A stretch of 34,295 nt of DNA from Planctomycetota bacterium (GTDB lineage: Bacteria > Planctomycetota > Phycisphaerae > Phycisphaerales > SM1A02): contig JADFOJ010000037.1 of assembly GCA_022562915.1 (NCBI GenBank), positions 1 to 34,295 of the forward strand. The letters run 5' to 3'. Position 1 is the first letter of the stretch, and the number at the start of each line of letters is the position of its first letter. Shown one piece after another: positions 17,376 to 23,729 of this stretch. The notes below the pieces were generated by a model, which searched no databases, was not told where the DNA came from, and was given only the letters and a program-made list of their open reading frames with translations. Made by a program: the position numbers and the translations under genes.

Positions 17376-18446
17376 TTACCCCGTGCTGCCGAATCCGCCG
17401 GATCCGCGCGAGGTCTCGTCAAGTTCGTCTACTTCTTCGAGGTGCACGTGAACGATCGGGCGCGGGACGATCTGGACCACCCTCGCGGGCAGCTCGAGTT
17501 CGGGCGCGGACGGATCGAGCCTGACCAGCGCCACCATGATCGGCCCGGTGTACGTTCGATCGATGACCCCGACGCTGTTGGCGACGGCGTGGCCGGTCTT
17601 GCTCAGCGAGCTTCTCGGAACGAGATCGAAGTACCAGCCGAATGCCGGCTGCACACTGATACCCGTGGTATAGAGCGTCACGTTGCCGAAGGTCCTGACG
17701 ACGTCGATGAGGGTCAGGTCGTACCCGGCATCGGTGACGCGGTCCTTGTACGGCGGCACCGCCCGAAGGGAGTTCCTGCTCCAGCGGAAGTGGAGTTCCC
17801 GCTCGCGGCGACCCGCGGTGCCGTTCAACGGCGGGATCCACATGCACCAGTCGCGGTACAGGTCGTCGTGTCGCGCCAGGCGAAAGGTCGCTGCCTCGTA
17901 GAGCTTGCCCAGCAGGTCCAGCGCGTTGTTGCCCTGCCACTGCAACGGGCACCGGTCGGACGTGCCGGAGCACTTGAACGGGCTCAGCTCGAGTATGGCG
18001 CGCCTCATGCGAGCCGACGCGATCGGCAGCGAGACGCGTGGAGCGATGTTGCCGGCAGTGGTGCAGATGCTCCCGGCGGCATCGAAGAGCCCGCGGAGAA
18101 ATACCCACCGGAGTTTTTCCGAGGGAAGCTCCGGAAAATCGACGTCGCGGGTGCCGGTGCCGGGCCGGAGACGAAGGTGCCGGCACGCGTCCTGCACGAT
18201 CGCCGGTGAGTCGATGACCAGGGCGATCCGGGTCTCGCCGGCGGGTTGGATCGGCACGTCTGCACAGAGAATACTTTGGAGTTGTTCGAGGATGTCGCGG
18301 TCGGGCGTCTCGACAACGATCGCGATCGTGTCCGGCCCGACGACCCCGTTGCCTGCGATCCACCCGAGCAGGTAGGCCGCGGCTTCGGTGTCGATGGTTC
18401 GGAGCAGCCCGTCATCCAGGCGCGCCGCGCTAAGGCTTGTCTCCAT
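17376..18446 (-). CDS. dUTPase with an N-terminal degenerate LAGLIDADG domain (fusion)
   Basis: A protein of 356 residues in two parts. Residues 218-356 form a trimeric-type dUTPase (dUTP to dUMP and pyrophosphate): motif I AGYDL (240-244), motif II PRSSLSKTG (277-285), motif III GVIDRTYTG (293-301) with the catalytic-type D296 and Y299, and motif V RGSGGFGSTG (347-356). Residues about 20-210 resemble a LAGLIDADG homing endonuclease: YLLGWIAGNG (25-34) and FLRGLFDAAGSI (116-127) occupy the two LAGLIDADG helices, but the metal-binding acidic position is N33 in the first and A124 in the second, so cleavage activity is probably lost. There are no intein splice motifs before or after it. The start is ATG 18446; the frame is open to 18530, but that part reads palindromic repeat copy B. 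The nucleotidase core looks intact. Confidence 0.85.
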   Translation of the reverse strand: METSLSAARLDDGLLRTIDTEAAAYLLGWIAGNGVVGPDTIAIVVETPDRDILEQLQSILCADVPIQPAGETRIALVIDSPAIVQDACRHLRLRPGTGTRDVDFPELPSEKLRWVFLRGLFDAAGSICTTAGNIAPRVSLPIASARMRRAILELSPFKCSGTSDRCPLQWQGNNALDLLGKLYEAATFRLARHDDLYRDWCMWIPPLNGTAGRRERELHFRWSRNSLRAVPPYKDRVTDAGYDLTLIDVVRTFGNVTLYTTGISVQPAFGWYFDLVPRSSLSKTGHAVANSVGVIDRTYTGPIMVALVRLDPSAPELELPARVVQIVPRPIVHVHLEEVDELDETSRGSGGFGSTG

Positions 18447-18472
18447 TGACGCAGTGTACAGTCGATGATTCC

Positions 18473-18557
18473 GGGTGGCACGGTTGAGCCGCCGCAGGCG
18501 GCTCGGCCGTGGAGCGACGCCCCAAGACACGGGCGAGCAAGCTCGACCGTGCCACCC
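18473..18557. repeat. GTGGCACGG palindromic repeat, copy B (multi-arm form)
   Basis: An 85-nt element. The outer stem pairs 18473-18489 with 18541-18557 (17 bp, one G.T). Inside it are hairpin 1, GAGCCGCC/GGCGGCTC (18486-18493 with 18497-18504), hairpin 2, CCGTG/CACGG (18507-18511 with 18528-18532) whose loop carries GAGCGACG, and a small GAGC-AA-GCTC hairpin at 18535-18544 that competes with the outer stem. It starts 6 nt after the greA stop. The orientation of its asymmetric core is opposite to the transcription of both neighbouring genes. Confidence 0.85.
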
Positions 18558-18563
18558 ACTGGT

Positions 18564-19034
18564 CTAGGTAATCTCGACGATCTCGTACTTCTTCGCGCCG
18601 CGGGGGAGATCGACGCGGACGGTTTCGCCGACGTGGGCCTTGAGCAGTGACATGCCCATCGGGGAGTTGGGGGTGACCTCGATGTAGTCTGCGTCGGGAT
18701 CGTCGACGGGCTCGCCGACGAGGCGGTAGAGGTCCTCCTCGCCTGAGTTGACGTCGCGAAGACGCACGGTCGCGCCGATGAAGACCATGCCCTCGGGCAT
18801 GTCCTGATCGCCGACGACGACCGCCGACGCGAGTTTTTTCTCGATGTCGCGGATCTTCCGTTCGTTGTGCCCCTGGTCGTCCTTGGCCGTGTGGTACTCG
18901 GCGTTCTCGCGCAGATCGCCGAGCTCCCGCGCCCGGCCGATCCGGTCCGAAAGGACCAGGCGCAGCTTGATCAGCTCCGCGAGCTGCTCCTGGAGCCGTG
19001 CCTGGTCTTGGGCGGTCAGGTAGTTCATGGGCAT
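18564..19034 (-). CDS. greA: transcription elongation factor GreA
   Basis: GreA rescues backtracked RNA polymerase by stimulating cleavage of the nascent RNA 3' end through the secondary channel. The protein is 156 residues, the normal size. The N-terminal coiled coil is seen in LTAQDQARLQEQLAELIKLR, followed by the tip motif GDLRENAEYHTAKDDQ, which contains the acidic residues needed for cleavage, and ERKIRDIEKKL. The C-terminal FKBP-like part has GATVRLRDVNSGEED, TPNSPMGMSLLKAHVGE and the final KKYEIVEIT. Start ATG 19034 (MPMNYLTAQ) or ATG 19028 are both possible; the frame is open much further but without GreA similarity. It follows the small membrane protein by 5 nt and is followed directly by repeat copy B. 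Confidence 0.96.
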   Translation of the reverse strand: MPMNYLTAQDQARLQEQLAELIKLRLVLSDRIGRARELGDLRENAEYHTAKDDQGHNERKIRDIEKKLASAVVVGDQDMPEGMVFIGATVRLRDVNSGEEDLYRLVGEPVDDPDADYIEVTPNSPMGMSLLKAHVGETVRVDLPRGAKKYEIVEIT

Positions 19035-19039
19035 CTTCG

Positions 19040-19495
19040 TTAAGAGGAAATGAGCCAGACGGTGAGCCCGACGATGACCACGGCACTCGTCGCGATCGAC
19101 ACGAAGAGCATCATCTTGGCGCGGTCCGAGCCATGGGCCGCGGCGAGCGGCTTGCCGCCGCGCGTTCCGAAGCCCGCACACCGCAACGGCAACCGCGCGA
19201 GGCTCTGCTGCCAGCCCGCGAGCGTCTTGCCCGCGCAGACCCGCCACGCGTAGAGGTTCACGAGAAACGCCACGGCGATGACGTATCCCAGCAGCCCGTG
19301 CTTCCAGGCGTCGGTGTTCCCGGAGGACAGGATCGAGAACAGCCCGATGCCGAAGACCCCGATCATGGCCAGGCCGATGTACACGCCGCCGTCGACGGTA
19401 CGGGTGTCGGTCGTCCGGGCCGTCCGGGCCGTCCGGGGGTGACCCTTGCGGGCACTCTTGTGGTGCGCTCTGGCCATCACGGTCAATGGTAGCAT
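19040..19495 (-). CDS. small integral membrane protein, function unknown
   Basis: A protein of 151 residues from ATG 19495, or 145 from the internal ATG at 19477 (MARAHHKSARKG). The basic, repetitive N-terminus (TARTARTTDTR, from a short GTCCGGGCC tandem) is followed by three predicted membrane spans: VYIGLAMIGVFGIGLFSIL, LLGYVIAVAFLVNLYAW and MLFVSIATSAVVIVGLTVWL. I do not recognise a family. It starts 4 nt after the capD-like stop and ends 5 nt before greA, so it appears to be co-transcribed with both, in the order DUF368 gene, capD-like gene, this gene, greA. Confidence 0.75.
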   Translation of the reverse strand: MLPLTVMARAHHKSARKGHPRTARTARTTDTRTVDGGVYIGLAMIGVFGIGLFSILSSGNTDAWKHGLLGYVIAVAFLVNLYAWRVCAGKTLAGWQQSLARLPLRCAGFGTRGGKPLAAAHGSDRAKMMLFVSIATSAVVIVGLTVWLISS

Positions 19496-19499
19496 ACGG

Positions 19500-20948
19500 T
19501 CAGGCTGCGGAGACCGCCCGGGCCGGCGCGACGAGCCGCCGTACGGTCTCGGCGACCAGCGCGGGCTCCGAGCAACGCCGCCTGGACGAGAGCTGTGTCA
19601 CGGCACGCTCGATGAACGCAGCGTCAGGCGCAGCCTGTTCCCACACATGGATATCGGGATGCCCGGTGGGCCGGATCGTTTCGGAGTCGTAGGCGAGTTG
19701 CTCGTGGATCTTCTCGCCAGGGCGCCCGCCGGTGAAGACTATCCGGACGGTCCGGGTGTCGTAGCCGTTCAGCACGATATAGCGGCGCGCAAGGTCGACG
19801 ATCCGGATCGGCACGCCCATGTCGAGCACGAAGACCCCGCTCGTACGCGTCCGGGGGTCAATCAGCGCCGCGGACTGGATCACCAGGGCCGCGGCCTCCG
19901 GGATCGTCATGAAGTACCGGGTCATCCTCCGATCGGTCACCGTCAACGGGCCGCCCTCGGACAACTCGCGCGACCAGACGTCCAGGACGCTACCGGTGGA
20001 ACCGAGCACGTTGCCGAAACGCACCACGGACAGACCGGTGCCGGAACGCTGGTTGAGGTGCTGCACGTAGAGTTCCGCCAGCCTCTTGGTCGCACCCATG
20101 ATCGAGCGCGGGTTGACCGCCTTGTCCGTCGAGATCAGGACGAACCGCTCGGCACCCGTCACGTCGGCGGCGTCCGCCACGGCCTTGGTGCCGAAGAAGT
20201 TATTGTCCACCGCGGCGGCCGGATGATCTTCCATCAACGGCACGTGCTTGTGGGCCGCGGCGTGGAAGACGACCTGCGGTCGCAGTCGCCGGAAGTGCTT
20301 CAGTGTGACCGCGGCGTCCACGACGTCGTGCAGCAGCGCCGTGCGATGCAACGCCGGCGCGCGGCGGGCGATCTGCCGGTCGATCTCGAACAACGCGTTC
20401 TCGGAACGCTCCACGAGAATGAGCTCCGCGGCGTCGAAGCGGCTGACGATCCGGGCCAGCTCACTGCCGATCGATCCACCGGCGCCGGTGATCAGCACGC
20501 GTCTGCCCTGGATCACACCTCTCACCGAGCGCTCGTCGATGGGCCTCGGAGACCGGTCGAGCAGGTCGCCCGGATCGATCTCCAGCCTGCTGCGCGGACC
20601 GATGCCGGCGACCTGGTCCTCCAGGGTGGGCATGAACCGGTCGGGGATCCGCAGGCGTCGCAGGCGCGTTCGCGTGGCCGTGATCAGGCGGTCCATGCAT
20701 GCCGGGAAGGTCACCAGCGCCAGGTCGGGGCGAACGTCGGCAACGATCGCGTCGAGTTCGTCGAGGGTGCCCAGGACACGTTCGGTCGAGGCCACGCGCT
20801 CGCCCGCCGGCACGATCCAGCCCAGGACCAGCAGGCTCAGGGGTCCCTGATCCGCCAGGTCAAGCTGCCGTTCGAGCCTCCGGCAGAACTCCTCGGAACC
20901 GACCATTATCGCGCGCTGGGGCAACCGGGGACCTCCTCGCTCCGACAT
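19500..20948 (-). CDS. CapD/WbpM-family UDP-sugar 4,6-dehydratase (soluble form)
   Basis: An extended short-chain dehydrogenase of 482 residues that converts UDP-GlcNAc-type sugars to 4-keto-6-deoxy sugars for capsule, O-antigen or glycoprotein synthesis. Residues 1-145 are an N-terminal CoA-binding-like/receiver-like domain (RAIMVGSEEFCRRLERQL). The NAD-binding loop is GAGGSIG (155-161); then come FHAAAHKHVPLMED (228-241), the active-site STDKAVNP (273-280) with MGATKRLAE (284-292), and VRFGNVLGSTGSV. The STDK...MGATK arrangement is the atypical catalytic site of the FlaA1/PglF/WbpM/CapD group. The N-terminal four membrane spans of full-length WbpM or PglF are missing. It follows the DUF368 gene by 14 nt. 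Exact stereochemical product cannot be assigned. Confidence 0.9.
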   Translation of the reverse strand: MSERGGPRLPQRAIMVGSEEFCRRLERQLDLADQGPLSLLVLGWIVPAGERVASTERVLGTLDELDAIVADVRPDLALVTFPACMDRLITATRTRLRRLRIPDRFMPTLEDQVAGIGPRSRLEIDPGDLLDRSPRPIDERSVRGVIQGRRVLITGAGGSIGSELARIVSRFDAAELILVERSENALFEIDRQIARRAPALHRTALLHDVVDAAVTLKHFRRLRPQVVFHAAAHKHVPLMEDHPAAAVDNNFFGTKAVADAADVTGAERFVLISTDKAVNPRSIMGATKRLAELYVQHLNQRSGTGLSVVRFGNVLGSTGSVLDVWSRELSEGGPLTVTDRRMTRYFMTIPEAAALVIQSAALIDPRTRTSGVFVLDMGVPIRIVDLARRYIVLNGYDTRTVRIVFTGGRPGEKIHEQLAYDSETIRPTGHPDIHVWEQAAPDAAFIERAVTQLSSRRRCSEPALVAETVRRLVAPARAVSAA

Positions 20949-20962
20949 CGGAACGCCGATCT

Positions 20963-21967
20963 TTATCGGCCAGTCCGGGCCCGATCTTTGACTGTGTCGC
21001 GCCGACCGCCGATCCGGGAGATCCCGATCGACGCGCCGAGGCCCAGCCCGGCCAGGCCGAGCGCCCCGGCAAGTCGTGCCGGCGTGGGCGAAACGATCAC
21101 CACCGGCGGATCATCCGGCTCCGCCGGGACGGCCACGGCCTCCTGGAATGGCCACAGCCCCACGACCGCCCCCAGCAGCAGCCCCAACAGTGCGCCCAGC
21201 GTTGGACGCGGGAACCGCCGCAGACAGAGACGAACGACGTTGCTGACCCCCACCACGCCCAGAACAACGCCGAGACCGACCGGGACCAGGATCTTGAGGC
21301 TGTCAGCCACGGCCGGCCAGTCGCCGCCGGTGACGGCGTCCCGAGCCCCGGCGATCGCGCCGAGGATCACCACGTACTGACCCAGGACCAGCAGCAGGTA
21401 ACCTCCGGAGACGCCCGGCAGGATCATCGCGGCCCCCCCCGCCGTGCCGGCGACCAGTAACATGGTCGTCGCGGCGAGCGCACTGTTATCGGACCCGGCA
21501 CCGACCAGCTCGTCCCCGGCGGGCGGCCCCGCGCCGCGGCCCTGCACCAGGACCAGTGCGACCATCGCCAGGATCCCGGCGATCGCCGAAAGAACGACCG
21601 TCGCGTCCGCCGGCCGGACCATTCGCCATAACAGGGGCACGCCGCCGAGCGTGAGCCCGATGAAGATGCTGTACATCACCCACTGGTGGTACACCACGAG
21701 GTCCTTGACGACTCCGGCGAGGCCCACGATCGCCACCGCCGCGCTCAGCACCACGGCGGCCGGCAGAACGACTGACCTGAGCCGGAACCGAAGAGTAGAC
21801 ACCTCCGCCACGGACTCGATGAACTGCGGGTAGACGCCGGCGGCCAGCAGCATCGTTCCACCGGATATCCCCGGAACGAGGTTGGCCAGCCCCATCAGCA
21901 CGCCGCCGGCGGCGCCGCGCGCGGCGAGGGACGCCGTCGGGGATCCCGGTGTATCTGGAAGGGGCAT
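20963..21967 (-). CDS. DUF368 membrane protein (PopT-type undecaprenyl-phosphate translocase)
   Basis: A polytopic membrane protein of 334 residues with roughly eight or more hydrophobic segments. The family signature GGVLMGLANLVPGISGGTM lies at about 21-39, with a second inverted copy-like stretch around GGAAMILPGVSGGYLLLVLG. DUF368 proteins have been shown in other bacteria to bring undecaprenyl phosphate back to the inner membrane face (PopT), recycling the lipid carrier used for peptidoglycan and surface glycans. Its position at the head of an operon with a capD-like gene and opposite galE fits an envelope glycan role. The start ATG 21967 leaves 56 nt to the divergent galE start, so promoters are close or overlapping. 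The assignment of transport function is by family. Confidence 0.87.
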   Translation of the reverse strand: MPLPDTPGSPTASLAARGAAGGVLMGLANLVPGISGGTMLLAAGVYPQFIESVAEVSTLRFRLRSVVLPAAVVLSAAVAIVGLAGVVKDLVVYHQWVMYSIFIGLTLGGVPLLWRMVRPADATVVLSAIAGILAMVALVLVQGRGAGPPAGDELVGAGSDNSALAATTMLLVAGTAGGAAMILPGVSGGYLLLVLGQYVVILGAIAGARDAVTGGDWPAVADSLKILVPVGLGVVLGVVGVSNVVRLCLRRFPRPTLGALLGLLLGAVVGLWPFQEAVAVPAEPDDPPVVIVSPTPARLAGALGLAGLGLGASIGISRIGGRRDTVKDRARTGR

Positions 21968-22023
21968 GGGCTGCTCCGCTGGAGACGGATCACTGTTAGC
22001 GTACGCGGTCCCGGAGGTTCTGG

Positions 22024-23037
22024 ATGAACGTGCTCGTCACCGGCGGTGCAGGATACATCGGCTCGCACGCCGCTCTACGGTTACTGACCGACGGTCACGC
22101 CGTCACCATCTTCGACGATCTCTCGCGCGGCAACCGCGGCGCGGTGGACGCATTGCGACCGCTCGGCGACCTGTGCTTCGTCGAGGCGGAGCTGGGCGAC
22201 CGGGCCCAGCTGGACAAGGCCCTCACCGATCGCTCGATCGAGGTCGTCATGCATTTCGCCGCCAAGGCGTACGTCGGCGAGTCGGTCGAGATCCCGCTGC
22301 AGTACTACCGGGCCAACACCGCCGGCGCCCTGAGCCTCCTGGAGGCGATGGTCGCGTGCGGCGTCGATCGGTTCGTCTTTTCCAGCACCTGCGCCACCTA
22401 CGGCGAGCCTCCCCCGGAACACATCCCCATCACCGAGAGGTGCCCGCAACGCCCGGTCAACCCCTACGGCCGCTCCAAGCTCGTCGTGGAACACATGCTG
22501 CGCGACCACCTGCACGCCGCGGGCGACGGCTTCGCGTTCGCGGCCCTGCGCTACTTCAATGTCGCCGGCTGCGACGCCGGGGGCCGCCTCGGCGAGGATC
22601 ACGACCCCGAGACGCACCTGGTGCCGATCTGCCTCCAGGCAGCACTGGGCCGGCGCGACACCCTGACGATCTTCGGCACCGACTACGACACGCCCGACGG
22701 GACCTGTATCCGGGATTACGTGCACGTTGACGATCTCATCGACGCCCACGTGACGGTCATGGACGCGCTGCGCCCGGGAGACTCCACGGCCTATAACATC
22801 GGCATCGGCGCCGGCTCATCGGTGCGCGAGGTTATCGACGCATCGCGCCGCGTCACCGGCGTCCGGTTCCCCGTGACCGAGGGTCCGCGACGGGCCGGCG
22901 ATCCCCCGGCGCTGTACGCCGATCCGTCCCATGTCCGCGAGGAGCTCGGCTGGTCGGCGCGGTACACCGATCTCGACGAGATCATCGCCTCGGCGTGGCG
23001 GTGGTTCCAGGCGCATCCCGACGGTTACGGCGGGTAG
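22024..23037 (+). CDS. galE: UDP-glucose 4-epimerase GalE
   Basis: An extended SDR enzyme of 337 residues interconverting UDP-glucose and UDP-galactose with bound NAD. The NAD loop is TGGAGYIGSH (G7, G10, G13). The catalytic residues are the Ser/Thr in VFSSTCATYG (about 121-122) and the YxxxK pair Y148/K152 in NPYGRSK. Further hallmarks are MHFAAKAYVGESV, ALRYFNVAGCD, DYDTPDGTCIRDYVHVDDL and NIGIGAGSSVREV. The length is normal. The start is well defined by GGAGG at 22012-22016, seven bases before the ATG, one of few good ribosome sites here. It diverges from the DUF368 operon, and repeat copy C begins 24 nt after its stop. It likely supplies galactose-type donors for surface glycans. Confidence 0.96.
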   Translation: MNVLVTGGAGYIGSHAALRLLTDGHAVTIFDDLSRGNRGAVDALRPLGDLCFVEAELGDRAQLDKALTDRSIEVVMHFAAKAYVGESVEIPLQYYRANTAGALSLLEAMVACGVDRFVFSSTCATYGEPPPEHIPITERCPQRPVNPYGRSKLVVEHMLRDHLHAAGDGFAFAALRYFNVAGCDAGGRLGEDHDPETHLVPICLQAALGRRDTLTIFGTDYDTPDGTCIRDYVHVDDLIDAHVTVMDALRPGDSTAYNIGIGAGSSVREVIDASRRVTGVRFPVTEGPRRAGDPPALYADPSHVREELGWSARYTDLDEIIASAWRWFQAHPDGYGG

Positions 23038-23061
23038 TGACCGGGCCGGGCCAGGGTTCCG

Positions 23062-23173
23062 GGGGTGGCACGGTCGATGGAGTCCGCCGTGGCGGACGAC
23101 GTCGCCCGTGGTGCGACGCCCGCCCACGGGCGAACTCGTCGCCGGGACGCCTCGCGCTCGACCGTGCCACCCC
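23062..23173. repeat. GTGGCACGG palindromic repeat, copy C (longest form)
   Basis: A 112-nt element. The outer arms GGGGTGGCACGGTCGA and TCGACCGTGCCACCCC pair perfectly over 16 bp. Hairpin 1 is GTCCGCC/GGCGGAC (23082-23088 with 23091-23097). Hairpin 2 is TCGCCCGTGG/CCACGGGCGA (23102-23111 with 23124-23133), 10 bp, with a 12-nt loop beginning TGCGACG. The third arm region (23134-23158) is poorly paired and about 25 nt longer than in copies D and E. It begins 24 nt after the galE stop. Confidence 0.85.
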
Positions 23174-23327
23174 GCGCGAGCGCTCAACAGCGTTGCCTGA
23201 CCGCTACAACCGGCAAGGCTTCACGCCCTTGGGGAGTCCGCGCGGCCGCACAGCGGAGAACTCTTTCGCACGAGGCACAGTTGGAGCGTGGTACCCAGAT
23301 CGTATTGTTGACACAGTGGAGGCAGGC

Positions 23328-23558
23328 ATGAGAGTCACCCAACGGGAGAGAACGATGAACACGACTACGACCGGACGAACGTACAAGCGAGCCTGGATCG
23401 GATTCGCCGCAGCGACGATCATGTCGCTGATCGGACCCCGACCGTTGTTCGTGAAAACCGCGTACGCCGACGCCCCCACGCCCCAGCTCGATGAGCTCGT
23501 GGCGTCCGGGGTGGACGCGGGCACTGTCGAGCAGCTTGTGTTCGACGTCCGCGACTGA
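23328..23558 (+). CDS. small exported protein, function unknown
   Basis: A 76-residue protein. ATG 23328 is preceded by GGAGG (23318-23322) at a good distance, so I prefer it; ATG 23355 (MNTTTTGRTYKR) is the alternative and gives 67 residues. The stretch YKRAWIGFAAATIMSLIG is a basic start plus hydrophobic core, followed by TAYADAPTP, which reads like a signal-peptidase site (AYA-DA), leaving a mature acidic peptide of about 30 residues ending VEQLVFDVRD. I know no family. It is flanked by repeat copy C about 150 nt upstream and a strong terminator 66 nt downstream, so it is probably a single-gene transcript. Confidence 0.6.
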   Translation: MRVTQRERTMNTTTTGRTYKRAWIGFAAATIMSLIGPRPLFVKTAYADAPTPQLDELVASGVDAGTVEQLVFDVRD

Positions 23559-23623
23559 CTGATAGGACCCCTGGGAACCCCCTTCACTCCTCTCTTCTCA
23601 TCCTGCCCGACTCTCCTGTCAGC

Positions 23624-23665
23624 ACGGCGGCCCTGGCCTCGACGGTCCGGGCCGTCGTCTTTTTT
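23624..23665 (+). terminator. rho-independent terminator of the small exported gene
   Basis: ACGGCGGCCC (23624-23633) pairs with GGGCCGTCGT (23649-23658) over 10 bp with one G.U, loop of 15 nt, then C and six T (23660-23665). A smaller alternative hairpin GACGG/CCGTC also precedes the T run. It lies 66 nt after the stop codon at 23558 and is the clearest intrinsic terminator in the window. Confidence 0.82.
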
Positions 23666-23729
23666 GTGCGTATCGCCGGACAGGACCTCCCGGGGCCCCT
23701 GGCGTTGCAGAAGCCGCAGCGCGAGGGAC

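Noticed and set aside
17376-18446. Intein inside the dUTPase gene
   Set aside because: Only about 20 residues precede the first LAGLIDADG helix, too few for an N-terminal splicing domain, and the dUTPase core is not interrupted.
19446-21380. 644-residue plus-strand open frame
   Set aside because: It is antisense to the capD-like and DUF368 genes, both with strong family motifs.
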